From Brumimicrobium glaciale (lineage in GTDB: Bacteria; Bacteroidota; Bacteroidia; Flavobacteriales_D; Crocinitomicaceae): a stretch of 64,000 nucleotides of DNA. Shown one piece after another: positions 36,601-46,384 of this stretch (positions within the stretch are counted from its first letter, which is position 1; each line of letters opens with the position of its first letter). The notes under the pieces were generated by a model, which worked only from the letters and a program-made list of their open reading frames with translations, did not search any database and was not told where the DNA came from. The position numbers and the translations under genes are program-made. The stretch lies in contig NZ_SETE01000002.1 of assembly GCF_004152935.1 (NCBI RefSeq), positions 682,001 through 746,000 on the forward strand, given 5' to 3'.

Positions 36601-37384
36601 TTACTTTTCCGTCATACCCTAATTCATCTTCTCCTTTAAAGTAGAAACCAGAAGACACTGCTTCCAAACTACCAAAGTACTCTGCCGTAGGGCCCCTTGT
36701 TGTTACTGAGATAATCCCTCCTGTAGCATCACCATAATTAGCAGGAACTCCACCTGTAATTACCTGAACCTCTTCAAGAGCTGATTTCGGAAGGTTAGAA
36801 GAACCACGTACTTTAATACCATCTATATAATAGTATGAAGCTCCCTCACGAGAACCCCTAACGCTAATCTCTCCAGAACCTTCTGATTGATTCACACCAC
36901 CAACGGTAGATGCAACACCAGATGCAGAACGAACAGGAAGTTTTGAAATATCTTCACGTGTTACTGTAGAACCCTGTGCTCCACCATCCTTATTAATCAA
37001 AGGCACTTTATATGCAATAATCTGGACTTCATCCATTTCTTGCACATCATCTGGCTTTGACAACTTCGTCTTATCTAAGAATGTAATTTTTTCAGCTGAA
37101 ACTGAAACATTCTCTATTTTCATCGCTTGGTATTCTTGCGATCGAAACTCGACATCATAAGAACCAGATGAAATTGATGGGAATTGAAATTTTCCATCAA
37201 AATCTGACTCAGTACCTCCTTTGATAATACCACCTTGGTATAATACAACTTTAACAAAAGGAATTGGTTCATTTGATTCGCTATCAAGAACGGAACCTTT
37301 AATAGTTCCATTTCCGGCCTGTCCAAATACAGTACCTACCGACAATGCGATGCTTAAAAACAAAAAGTAGAATCTACGTATCAT
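33617..37384 (-). CDS. TonB-dependent receptor with carboxypeptidase-regulatory N-domain
   Basis: The 1255-aa protein has a signal peptide and then a carboxypeptidase-regulatory domain (~25-105: GTIKGSVLDSESNEPIPFVKV, DGKFQFPSISSGSYDVEF). Next is a TonB plug (GSTVTREDISKLPVRSASGVASTVGGV, YYIDGIKVRG, GGVPANYGDATGGIISVTTRG), and a long beta-barrel ends in IRLGVKFDF. It is much longer than typical 700-1000-aa receptors, as in SusC-like proteins. No SusD is encoded nearby. The substrate is unknown. Confidence 0.92.
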   Translation of the reverse strand: MIRRFYFLFLSIALSVGTVFGQAGNGTIKGSVLDSESNEPIPFVKVVLYQGGIIKGGTESDFDGKFQFPSISSGSYDVEFRSQEYQAMKIENVSVSAEKITFLDKTKLSKPDDVQEMDEVQIIAYKVPLINKDGGAQGSTVTREDISKLPVRSASGVASTVGGVNQSEGSGEISVRGSREGASYYYIDGIKVRGSSNLPKSALEEVQVITGGVPANYGDATGGIISVTTRGPTAEYFGSLEAVSSGFYFKGEDELGYDGKVIGLDQFGYNLVEGMISGPLLMKKDSNGRKTEPILGFLLSASFNDQIDSRPFADGSYRITKEARQSLLDNPLRPSADGTGYFNNSDFLRKDNFEKTNYRMNARRRTISAAGKIDVNTGPTVNLTFGGSMNYSGGKNYNFKQSLYNFENFGNQSDFDWRVYGRLTQRFRNDTEGSSSKVKSFYYNLMVDYSKSTRKVFDEKHEYDVFNYGHVGFFNSTFRPTYEFNDTPDSLIHNDFESIIVDFTPSDLNPTLSAITSQYYALNPDPNGSYQNIEQINKGGGLRNGDSPGEVYGIWNNLGTPYNAFYKGEEEQLRITGSASIVIGGHNISLGVEYEQRWDRGWGSGNYFSRAGSGPMGIWEISRLYMNSHIEELDLSKPSYDFYGTYPRVTYERLNTSYAANEGNGEYGGVEQNDEQYFFDYNFRKAIGFDPAGTDYVDIDRYDPSIFNLDMFSPDELFNQGRNLISYYGYDHTGEKVSGATDINKYFNDTDENGNYKRFIGAFQPTYVSGYIMDKFSFDDIVFNVGVRVDVFDANQPVLKDPYLFYNSRSVAEAKSLKASDEGTYGWVNIPESIGEDYVVYVNDVTNPTQINGFRDGEVWFDQDGTVTQDPSTLRGASGIAPWLLKPEQTSISADAFEDYKVAINVMPRIAFSFPISDEANFFANYDILTSRPSTGLRFDPIDYQYITARNIVINNANLRPDKTIDYSFGFQQVLTRTSSLKVSAFYRELRDQIQVRNVFEAYPVTYKTYGNRDFGTVKGLTLEYDLRRTGNLRMTANYTLQFAEGTGSDAQSALSFVNSNQPDLRVVYPFSYDQRHAFAFTVDYRYGSGKDYNGPVIKDVNIFENTGLNVITLVNSGTPYSAQKNITPAAITAGTPQLTGGLNGSRKPWTYRLDLQVDKTIDLEFGKENEKKKRAYLNVYVRVTNLLNQFNVLGVYRATGVVDDDGYLAAAEWQSTIQNKLDEQAYRDLYSMNMNNPYNISQPRTIRLGVKFDF

Positions 37385-37570
37385 AAGTTATTGTTATTTA
37401 TTCTTACTCATTTTATTCGAAAAGTGTAAATATAGAAAAAATTCATTTAGAAAAATTAACATCTAAGAAAAAAACTATTCTGATTTACATATTTGTCATT
37501 AACAAAGGTAATTGGTTAATTCAAATTAAAATATTTGTTAAACTGTAAAGTAGTTCGTAAATATACAAGT

Positions 37571-38095
37571 CTATATTTCGTCATCAGAAAACCAACTCGC
37601 ATACATACCGTAATTTTTGGCAATGCGTTTTACTTCTCCTTCAAAAGTTTCGGCAGATAAAGTTTTGATTTTCTTAGCAGGTACACCTGCATAAATAGAA
37701 TTGGATTCTAAAACAGAATTTGCTAAGACAACAGAACCCGCAGCAATAAGTACATTGTCCTGAACTATTGCATTGTCCATAACAATTGCTCCCATTCCTA
37801 TAAGCACATTGTGTCCAACTTTGCAACCATGAACAATTGCATTGTGTCCTATAGATACATTGTTTCCTATTATCGTTTTTGATTTTTCATAAGTGCAATG
37901 AATTACAGCTCCATCTTGGATATTGCAATGATCACCGAATTCAATGGTATTGACATCTCCACGAATAACGGCAGAGAACCAAACGGAACAACCTTTCCCC
38001 ATTTTCACATCACCAACAATTGTGGCATTTTCCGCCAACCAACAATCTTCTGCAAATTGAGGCGTAAAACCTCGACATTCTTTTATTAAAGCCAT
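37571..38095 (-). CDS. Gamma carbonic anhydrase family protein
   Basis: The 174-aa protein folds as a left-handed beta-helix of hexapeptide repeats (VGDVKMGKGCSVWF, IGNNVSIGHNAIVHG). His66, His84 and His89 form the expected zinc-ligand triad. It therefore resembles the carbonic anhydrase-like proteins such as YrdA/PaaY, whose activity is often uncertain. Its ATG overlaps the murI stop by one base (TAATG), so the two are coupled. Confidence 0.92.
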   Translation of the reverse strand: MALIKECRGFTPQFAEDCWLAENATIVGDVKMGKGCSVWFSAVIRGDVNTIEFGDHCNIQDGAVIHCTYEKSKTIIGNNVSIGHNAIVHGCKVGHNVLIGMGAIVMDNAIVQDNVLIAAGSVVLANSVLESNSIYAGVPAKKIKTLSAETFEGEVKRIAKNYGMYASWFSDDEI

Positions 38096-38919
38096 TATTT
38101 AATTTTAATATGTTCTACATTCACATCTATTCCTAATATAGTAGAAGCCAAAACTTCGAAAACTTTAGGGTCTTCTGTGGTTAAATACCTTGAATTGTTA
38201 TTTTTTGAAATTTCTTTATCTAGCCATTCATGACGTAATAAATAAGATTTTAAAGAAGTGGCTACAATTTCTCCTTGACTCATTACCAATACTCCTTCTG
38301 GAACATTTTTTTCGATAAAACACTGTAATATTGGATAATGTGTGCAACCCAAAAGAATTACATCGGCTTTTGGAAATGATTTTAAAATCTTTTTAAGATC
38401 ATTTTTAATAAATGCTTCTCCTTCTTTAGTATTGTATTGTGCATTTTCAATAAGTGGAACCCAAAGTGGGCAAGCATATTGATTAACTTTAGTTAGAGGA
38501 CTTAAATTCTTAAATTCATCGACATAGGTATTTGAAGCTATAGTTCCTTCAGTTCCTAGCACAACAATATTTTTATTTTTACTAAAATCACCAACTACCT
38601 CGGCACTTGGCCTGATTACTCCAAGCACTCTCCTACCCGGAAAGTCAGATAAATTTTCTTGTTGAATTCTACGTAGTGCTTTTGCTGAAGCTGTGTTACA
38701 AGCTAGAACCACGAGAAAACACCCTTGATCGAATAGCGTTTTTACTGCTTCCCATGTATATTGGTAAACAACATCTGCAGTTCTGGTTCCATAAGGAGCT
38801 CTGGCATTGTCGCCTAAATAAAGGTAATCGTATTCTGGTAATAATTTTTGCACTTCTTTTAGCACGGTTAATCCTCCGTAGCCTGAATCAAAAAAACCAA
38901 TTGGATTCGATTTATTCAT
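38095..38919 (-). CDS. murI: Glutamate racemase
   Basis: MurI makes D-glutamate for peptidoglycan. The 274-aa protein has PIGFFDSGYGGLTVLKEV with the catalytic-site Asp and Ser, the Cys motifs ACNTASAKAL and LGCTHYPIL, and GDNARAPYG. I chose the ATG at 38917-38919; an in-frame TTG two codons earlier is possible. A TACTTTTG box lies four bases upstream of the ATG, so the mRNA might be leaderless. Confidence 0.95.
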   Translation of the reverse strand: MNKSNPIGFFDSGYGGLTVLKEVQKLLPEYDYLYLGDNARAPYGTRTADVVYQYTWEAVKTLFDQGCFLVVLACNTASAKALRRIQQENLSDFPGRRVLGVIRPSAEVVGDFSKNKNIVVLGTEGTIASNTYVDEFKNLSPLTKVNQYACPLWVPLIENAQYNTKEGEAFIKNDLKKILKSFPKADVILLGCTHYPILQCFIEKNVPEGVLVMSQGEIVATSLKSYLLRHEWLDKEISKNNNSRYLTTEDPKVFEVLASTILGIDVNVEHIKIK

Positions 38920-38922
38920 ATT

Positions 38923-38930
38923 CAAAAGTA
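38923..38930 (-). promoter_or_regulatory. Candidate promoter box overlapping the murI start
   Basis: The reverse strand reads TACTTTTG, the TAnnTTTG box, with its 3' end four bases before the murI ATG. If functional, transcription would begin at or within the start codon. Confidence 0.35.
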
Positions 38931-38931
38931 C

Positions 38932-38966
38932 AAAAAAAGCCGTTATGAAGTCATAACGGCCTTTTG
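38932..38966 (-). terminator. Terminator downstream of the skp pair
   Basis: GCCGTTAT pairs with ATAACGGC and is followed on the reverse strand by a run of seven Ts. It ends the uppS-bamA-skp-skp transcript about 165 bases past the last stop. Confidence 0.75.
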
Positions 38967-39002
38967 ATAAATATTAAAAGATTTAGACATTGAATGTTAG
39001 GT

Positions 39003-39034
39003 ATTAGGCCGTTTGCCTTTTTACTAACACTAAG
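39003..39034. repeat. Short intergenic repeat, copy 1
   Basis: ATTAGGCCGTTTGCCTTT then CTAACACTAAG matches the segment at 43752-43783 at about three quarters of its positions. Both sit in non-coding DNA after reverse-strand operons. Confidence 0.4.
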
Positions 39035-39127
39035 TCGAATATCTTAAGGAGTTTAAATACTAAAAAGAAGAATTAATACCGATGGTTTATCGGGAACATC
39101 TTCTTAACTATATCTATAACCAACAAA

Positions 39128-39658
39128 TTATTTTCCTTCAGTAGTTTTTGCAGAAGCTTCTTTTTCAATTCTAAGTACTTCTTTAATCACTGCCATTGTT
39201 AAATCTCTACCACCACTATACAATAATGAAGACTCATCGATTACGTAATCAACTTTTTCTGTTTTAGACACTTTCGCAACAGCATCTTGCACTGTTTTAA
39301 GAATAGGTGCATTCAATTCTTGACTTAAGATTTGAATTTGCTCATCTAATTCCTGTTGACGTGTTTGAAATTCTTGAGATTTTTTCATTAAACGTTCTTC
39401 TTCAAACTTATAAGCTGTTGGGCTCATTGTTGGTTTTTCTTGTTGAAGTTTAGTATAATCACCTTGTAATTTTTGTTGCGTTTCTTGCAATTCTTTTACA
39501 GCTCTTCTTTCAAAATTTTCCAACTCTGTCATCGCAGCTTTACGTGATGGCATTGTATCTAATACTTTTTGCGTGTTCACGTGTGCGATTGAAGATTGAC
39601 TGTAAGCAGCACCTAAAGTTGTAACTGCCATTAATAATATTAACATTAATTTTTTCAT
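39128..39658 (-). CDS. Skp/OmpH-like periplasmic chaperone, copy 2
   Basis: Skp carries unfolded outer-membrane proteins across the periplasm to BamA. The 176-aa protein has a signal peptide (LMLILLMAVTTLGAAYSQ), a strand SIAHVNTQKVLDTMP, then a long coiled-coil hairpin of Gln/Glu/Lys-rich residues (~35-120) and a return strand KVDYVIDESSLLYSGG. It lies 33 bases after another OmpH gene in the bamA operon. Confidence 0.9.
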   Translation of the reverse strand: MKKLMLILLMAVTTLGAAYSQSSIAHVNTQKVLDTMPSRKAAMTELENFERRAVKELQETQQKLQGDYTKLQQEKPTMSPTAYKFEEERLMKKSQEFQTRQQELDEQIQILSQELNAPILKTVQDAVAKVSKTEKVDYVIDESSLLYSGGRDLTMAVIKEVLRIEKEASAKTTEGK

Positions 39659-39691
39659 GATTCTATTTGTAGTTTATATTCTTATTTAAAA

Positions 39692-40210
39692 TTATCGTGC
39701 ATTAATTCCCATTTCTCGCAACACCATTTTACTGATATCAAATTTCGGATCAGCAAAGATAAGATTTGATTGGTTTGCTTTATCAAAAACGAAGGAGAAA
39801 TTTCTATTGCTTGCTACTTTTCCTAGTGCTTCAAAAACTTTATCTTGAATTGGTTCAATTAATTCTTTTCGTTTAGCAAATAAATCTCCGCTCACTCCAA
39901 ATCTTAATTGTTGCATTTCTAAAGCTTCTGATTCCATTGTTTCAATTTCCTCTTGTCTTTTTGCTCTTTCCTCAACTGGTAGAATTGCCTCTACTCTCAA
40001 AAACTCTTCTTTTCTTTTTTTAATTTGCTTATAGCGCTCATCGATTTCATTTTGCCATTTTGTAGCATAACCATCTAGCGCATCTTTTGCTTCACTATAT
40101 TCAGGCATACTTTCTAGAATGAAGTCTGAATCGATATAAGCATATTTCTGACCGTACGAAGCAAATGACGTACCAAAAACAAGGGCTATAATTATAAGTA
40201 AATTTCTCAT
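39692..40210 (-). CDS. Skp/OmpH-like periplasmic chaperone, copy 1
   Basis: The 172-aa protein has a signal peptide (LLIIIALVFGTSFASYGQ) and the family layout: KYAYIDSDFILESMPEY, a coiled-coil arm (~35-115), then FSFVFDKANQSNLIFADPKFDIS. It differs strongly in sequence from the neighbouring copy, so the duplication is old. It is the gene directly downstream of bamA, and this layout is common in Bacteroidetes. Confidence 0.9.
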   Translation of the reverse strand: MRNLLIIIALVFGTSFASYGQKYAYIDSDFILESMPEYSEAKDALDGYATKWQNEIDERYKQIKKRKEEFLRVEAILPVEERAKRQEEIETMESEALEMQQLRFGVSGDLFAKRKELIEPIQDKVFEALGKVASNRNFSFVFDKANQSNLIFADPKFDISKMVLREMGINAR

Positions 40211-40283
40211 TGTAGTTTTGATTTTATGAATTCGTTATATATGATTCATTATTAATGAAGTATAACCATCTTTTACAAAATTA

Positions 40284-42791
40284 TTATAAATCTCCTAGAT
40301 TAGCTCCGATAATAAATTGGAATGCTCCAATTGGTTTACCTCCCATACGGGTGAGGTCATTTCCAATACCAGAACCTTTACTGTGCGGATCAAGAGTATC
40401 GAATCCCCAACCATAATCGAAACCTAACATTCCAAACATTGGAAGAAATATTCTTACTCCACCCCCTAAGCTTCTTTTCACATTAAATGGATTAAAAGTA
40501 TCAAATCCTGTATAGGTATTTCCTGCTTCAGCAAATGCTAAGACGAAGAAGGTAGCAGAAGGATTTAATGAAATTGGGTACCTTAACTCAAGTGTAAAAC
40601 GTGAAATTAAAGGGTCACCTGTTCTTGATGAAATTTCAGAATCTTCATAACCACGAAGAGAAATAATTTCACGTCCGTCCATTCTTCCAACTCCAGTCAA
40701 TGCATTTCCACCTAAATAGAATCTTTCAAATGGTGATAAACCTTTTGCTTTTGAATATCCTCCTAAGAAACCAAATCCAATTTTAGGCATCAAAATCAAT
40801 TTCTTATCTGGTGTAAGAGGTAAATACCATTCACCAGTAAATTTCAATTTGTAGTACTCAGTAAATTTAATTCTTTCTTGTGTAGAAATTGTACTGTAAT
40901 CAGAAATCCCATCAAATTGTGAATAAGGCAAAGTTGCTTTTGCAGTAAAAGACAAACGTGATCCACTTCTTGGATAAATTGGTGCATCAACTGAATTTCT
41001 TGCTAAAATATATTTTAAAGCAATATCATTTGAATATCCGTCTTTAAAGGCAAACTCTGCATAATTAGTTACATCATAATAGCTGTATGAAAGTTCATAA
41101 TAAGCACTAAAATAATCATCTGGAATTTTCTTTCTTCTTTGAAGCCCTACTCCTAGTCCTGTAATAGAAACGTTTGTATAATTTTCACTTGTCTTATCAG
41201 TTCCATATCCATATTTTGAATGGTTCATCCAAACAGAAAAAGCATTTGGTTTTTTACCTCCCAACCATGGTTCAGTAAAAGCTAAGTTATAAGATTGATA
41301 TTGTGAACCATTTGTTTGTGCACGAATAGAAAGCGTCTGACCATCTCCTGTTGGAAGTGGTTGCCATGCTTCTTTATTGAACATATTCTGAATAGAGAAA
41401 TTGTTGAATGTCAACCCTAAAGTTCCGATAACTCTTCCTGCTCCGTAACCACCAGATAATTCAATTTGATCTGAAGATTTTTCAGTTACAACATATTCAA
41501 TATCTACTGTTCCGTCAGCTGGATTTGGCAAAGGATTAATTTCAAAAGCTTGTTCATCAAAATATCCTAATTGTGCCAATTCTCGCTGTGTTCGAATAAT
41601 GTCATTTCTATTGAATAAATCTCCGGGTTTAGTTCTAATCTCACGGCGAATTACATAATCATTGGTTTTAAAGTTTCCTTTGATAATGATGTCTTTCACT
41701 CTCGCTTCTTTTCCTTCGATTAATCTAATTTCATAATCGATATGGTGGTTTTCGACATTTACCTCAACTGGAGTTGCTTGAAAGAACAAATGTCCTTTGT
41801 CCATATATAAAGAAGTAATATCTCTACCATCCATACTTTGGAAAAGTCGTGTATCTAATAAAGTCTTATTATAAAGGTCACCATATTTAATTCCTAAAAT
41901 GGTATCTAAATACCCAGAAGTATATTTTGCGTTCCCCACCCAAGTAATACTTCCAAAGTAATATTCTTCACCTTCTTCAATATTAATATCAATAATTAGG
42001 TTTTTATTATCTCTTCTGTAAACAGTATCACTCACAATTTCTGCATCTCTGAGTCCAACTTCTTTAAACTCTTGAAGCATTAATTGTTTATCTCTACTGA
42101 AAGCTGATTCTGTAAATTTAGATCTTTTGAAAAAACGCCAAAATGCTTTTTGTTTGGTGTCTTTCATTTTACGACGCAATTTTCCTTCTTTAATTGATTC
42201 AGCTCCATAAATATTAATTTCAGCGATACGAACAGCTTCACCTCTATCAATTTGAATAATAAATATTTCAGAATTATTCATTAATGAGTCGTTTACGCGT
42301 TGTATGTCTACCTGAACATTATAGAATCCTTTTTCTCTGTAGTAACCGACAACTTTTGCTCTTGTATTAAAAATAAGGTTTTCGGTAATATTCTTTCCTG
42401 AAAAAAGATTAATTTCTTCTCTAATATTGTCGGCATCTTTTTTCTTTGCTCCTTCAAATTTAAAACGAGAAAGTTTTGGTCTAGGCTGAAGATTTATTGA
42501 AATGTAAGCGATTTCACCTACAGTTTTCTCTAATTTAATTTTAACATCTGAGAAAAGACCTTCATCCCAAAGGTTTCTAATTGCTTTTGTTATTTCTTCA
42601 CCAGGAATAACAATTTTAGAACCTTGTTTGAGTCCAGCTATTAATTTTATGGCTTGGTGATCGAAGTTATCTGCACCATTTATAGAAATTGGTCCAATTT
42701 CATAAGTTTGCGGAGTTTCATAATCAATAGTTTGTCCAAATGTAAAGGTGGACAATAGGATTGATAAAAATACGATCGTAAATTGTCTCAT
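40284..42791 (-). CDS. bamA: BamA, outer-membrane protein assembly factor
   Basis: BamA inserts beta-barrel proteins in the outer membrane. The 835-aa protein has a signal peptide, POTRA domains (ISINGADNFDHQAIKLIAGL through to ARVKDIIIKGNFKTNDYVIRREIRTKPGDLF, ~25-420) and a C-terminal 16-strand barrel. The barrel includes GRMDGREIISLRGYE, and the chain ends ...FQFIIGANLGDL. It starts one base after the uppS stop. Confidence 0.96.
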   Translation of the reverse strand: MRQFTIVFLSILLSTFTFGQTIDYETPQTYEIGPISINGADNFDHQAIKLIAGLKQGSKIVIPGEEITKAIRNLWDEGLFSDVKIKLEKTVGEIAYISINLQPRPKLSRFKFEGAKKKDADNIREEINLFSGKNITENLIFNTRAKVVGYYREKGFYNVQVDIQRVNDSLMNNSEIFIIQIDRGEAVRIAEINIYGAESIKEGKLRRKMKDTKQKAFWRFFKRSKFTESAFSRDKQLMLQEFKEVGLRDAEIVSDTVYRRDNKNLIIDINIEEGEEYYFGSITWVGNAKYTSGYLDTILGIKYGDLYNKTLLDTRLFQSMDGRDITSLYMDKGHLFFQATPVEVNVENHHIDYEIRLIEGKEARVKDIIIKGNFKTNDYVIRREIRTKPGDLFNRNDIIRTQRELAQLGYFDEQAFEINPLPNPADGTVDIEYVVTEKSSDQIELSGGYGAGRVIGTLGLTFNNFSIQNMFNKEAWQPLPTGDGQTLSIRAQTNGSQYQSYNLAFTEPWLGGKKPNAFSVWMNHSKYGYGTDKTSENYTNVSITGLGVGLQRRKKIPDDYFSAYYELSYSYYDVTNYAEFAFKDGYSNDIALKYILARNSVDAPIYPRSGSRLSFTAKATLPYSQFDGISDYSTISTQERIKFTEYYKLKFTGEWYLPLTPDKKLILMPKIGFGFLGGYSKAKGLSPFERFYLGGNALTGVGRMDGREIISLRGYEDSEISSRTGDPLISRFTLELRYPISLNPSATFFVLAFAEAGNTYTGFDTFNPFNVKRSLGGGVRIFLPMFGMLGFDYGWGFDTLDPHSKGSGIGNDLTRMGGKPIGAFQFIIGANLGDL

Positions 42792-42792
42792 A

Positions 42793-43536
42793 TTATTTTT
42801 TCAATTGTTCTGATACTTGACCGAAACGTCTTTCTCTATTTTGATAATCTAAAACAGCCCTAAAGAGATCTTCTCTTTTGAAATCTGGCCATAAGGTATC
42901 GGTAAAATATAATTCAGAGTAAGCGATTTGCCAAAGCATAAAATTACTTATTCTACATTCTCCTGAAGTTCTAATCAACAATTCAGGATCTGGAATATCA
43001 TTGATACACATTTCATTTGAAAAAGCTTTTTCATCAATGTCTTCCGACTTCAATGTTCCTGCTTCAACTTTCTGTGCTAATCTTTTTGCTGCATCGACAA
43101 TTTCCCATCGTGCGCTATAGTTTAAGGCTAAAATAAGATCGAGTGAATTGTTTTTTTCTGTCGCAACCATTGCGCTGTTCAATTCATTTCTACAAGCATC
43201 AGGCAGTCTTGACTTATCACCAATACTTCTGAGTCTTATATTGTTCTCATCTAGCTCTGAAACTTCATTTGAAATAGTTTCCACCATCAAATTCATCAGT
43301 CCATCTACTTCTTCCTGAGGGCGGTTCCAATTTTCCGTAGAAAAAGCGTATAATGTAAGGTGGCGAACACCAAGGTCAACACAAGCTTTTAAAACTTCTC
43401 TTACAGCTTCTACTCCAATAGAATGCCCAAATAAACGCACTTCACCTTGTTGTTCAGCCCAGCGACCATTCCCATCCATAATGACGGCAATATGCTCTGG
43501 ACATTTCTCAAGATTTATTTTAGTTAATAGACTCAT
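42793..43536 (-). CDS. uppS: Undecaprenyl diphosphate synthase
   Basis: UppS makes the C55 carrier lipid for wall and glycan synthesis. The 247-aa protein has HIAVIMDGNGRWA with the catalytic Asp, GHSIGVEAVREVL, LTLYAFSTENWNRP and RTSGECRISNFMLWQ. It is the first gene of the uppS-bamA-skp-skp run, a common Bacteroidetes order. Confidence 0.97.
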   Translation of the reverse strand: MSLLTKINLEKCPEHIAVIMDGNGRWAEQQGEVRLFGHSIGVEAVREVLKACVDLGVRHLTLYAFSTENWNRPQEEVDGLMNLMVETISNEVSELDENNIRLRSIGDKSRLPDACRNELNSAMVATEKNNSLDLILALNYSARWEIVDAAKRLAQKVEAGTLKSEDIDEKAFSNEMCINDIPDPELLIRTSGECRISNFMLWQIAYSELYFTDTLWPDFKREDLFRAVLDYQNRERRFGQVSEQLKK

Positions 43537-43751
43537 TATATTTTACAAGACGACGAATTTACAATAACAAAAACGATTTTTACACAAAAATCAAAAGAAC
43601 CTTAACGTAGTTTAACACCTCGTATTGTTTTAAATCTTCAATTTTTTAAAACCTAGATCAGCGTTACACGTTTTCAACTGAACCACTAGGGACTAAAAAT
43701 GCCATAGGTTCATTTGAGAATAAAATTCTATATCTAGCGAAATATTTAGAT

Positions 43752-43783
43752 ATTAGACTTTTTGTCTTTCTTCTAACATCAAA
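43752..43783. repeat. Short intergenic repeat, copy 2
   Basis: ATTAGACTTTTTGTCTTT then CTAACATCAAA; it matches 39003-39034 at about three quarters of positions. Confidence 0.4.
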
Positions 43784-43892
43784 ATCTAATGTTGGATATA
43801 AAGGTTTTTAGAAGCTAAAGCTAGATACACTAAAGTGCGCAGTTTTAACTAATTCTGAGACCAATAAAAGCAAGCATTCCCTTAACAAGTTA

Positions 43893-43932
43893 TAACAAGA
43901 AAAGGGAATTGCTTTATACAACTCCCTTTTTC
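43893..43932 (-). terminator. Terminator after atpC
   Basis: AAAAGGGAGTTG pairs with CAATTCCCTTTT on the reverse strand, followed by TCTTGTT, a weak T tract. It lies about 20 bases past the atpC stop. Confidence 0.65.
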
Positions 43933-43948
43933 AATATTTATTTTAAGC

Positions 43949-44239
43949 TTAATCTGCAAGTACGATAATTTTATCATTTTGCATCTCCATTACTCCGCCA
44001 TTAATTGTCATTCTAATAACACGAGAGTTAGATGAATCTGGTTCAAAAGAACCTGAAAACTCATCAAAATCTGTTTCATGATTTGCTATGTCAACTTTAA
44101 TTTTACCTTCAGTAAGTGAAGATATAATTGGCGCGTGTCCTTTTAAAACTTGGAATGCTCCGTCGATTCCTGGGAAACGAACAGCATCAACCTCGCCTTC
44201 GAACATTTTTTTCTCTGGAGTAATAACTTCTAACCACAT
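43949..44239 (-). CDS. atpC: ATP synthase F1 epsilon subunit (short form)
   Basis: The epsilon subunit is part of the central rotor stalk. The 96-aa protein has only the N-terminal beta-sandwich (LEVITPEKKMFEGEVDAVRFPGIDGAFQVLKGHAPIIS-type) and lacks the C-terminal helices of the ~135-aa E. coli form, as is usual in Bacteroidetes. It lies 12 bases after atpD. Confidence 0.95.
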   Translation of the reverse strand: MWLEVITPEKKMFEGEVDAVRFPGIDGAFQVLKGHAPIISSLTEGKIKVDIANHETDFDEFSGSFEPDSSNSRVIRMTINGGVMEMQNDKIIVLAD

Positions 44240-44251
44240 AGATCTATCGTT

Positions 44252-45796
<1,545 letters not shown>

Positions 45797-45954
45797 TTAT
45801 TTATTTCGTACCCGACGAATATTAAACTATTTTTTTCCACAATTGAAATATGATTGTTAATTACTTTTTATTTCCTTAAACGAAGAATGAATTCCCCGAC
45901 TTATTTAAACCATCTGTCAACTGACGTATTTAATGCATTTATTTTAAAAACTCA

Positions 45955-46305
45955 TTAGTCATGACCACCTGGCTGGCAACACCCTGGCAATGCAGACTGT
46001 GCTGACTGAACCGCTTGTACATCATCAGCATTATACCCTATTGCTGCAATTGTATTTCTAATTGTTTCTAATGATGTTTTATTGGTATTGTATTTTACTT
46101 CTACAATTTTTGTATCCAAATCCATATTTGAATAAATGATTCCTGTCTCGAAATTTAAAACACCTTCTATTCTTTCCTTACAATCTCCACACTGCGCATT
46201 GGTTTGAATAAATGCTGTTGGTTTTGATGTCTCACCACTCTTTGACGTTGCGCAACTTGTTAATAAACTTATTACTGCGACGATTATCATTATTGTATTT
46301 TTCAT
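45955..46305 (-). CDS. Heavy-metal-associated (HMA) domain lipoprotein
   Basis: The 116-aa protein has a lipobox (SLLTSC, Cys18) and one ferredoxin-like HMA domain with a CxxC site (CGDC, Cys39 and Cys42), where the first loop normally has MxCxxC. The C-terminal tail ends GCCQPGGHD, giving two further Cys and a His. It probably binds Cu(I) or another soft metal in the envelope. It is 79 bases downstream of the TonB receptor and likely in one unit with it. Confidence 0.85.
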   Translation of the reverse strand: MKNTIMIIVAVISLLTSCATSKSGETSKPTAFIQTNAQCGDCKERIEGVLNFETGIIYSNMDLDTKIVEVKYNTNKTSLETIRNTIAAIGYNADDVQAVQSAQSALPGCCQPGGHD

Positions 46306-46384
46306 ATTTTTTTTATTTTAAACCATGGGATAAATCCTGTGGTTGGATTATAAACTGAGTTACATCACCCCTCCGGGGTTTTTA

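Larger units (their letters stand above)
43537..43948. other. Gap between uppS and atpC
   Basis: No gene is supported in these 412 bases. They contain the atpC terminator and a copy of a short repeat at 43752-43783; the remainder should include the uppS promoter, which I could not place. Confidence 0.65.

Noticed and set aside
43600-43900. Possible small RNA between uppS and atpC
   Set aside because: No promoter-terminator pair oriented to give a discrete RNA; the only clear hairpin is the atpC terminator.
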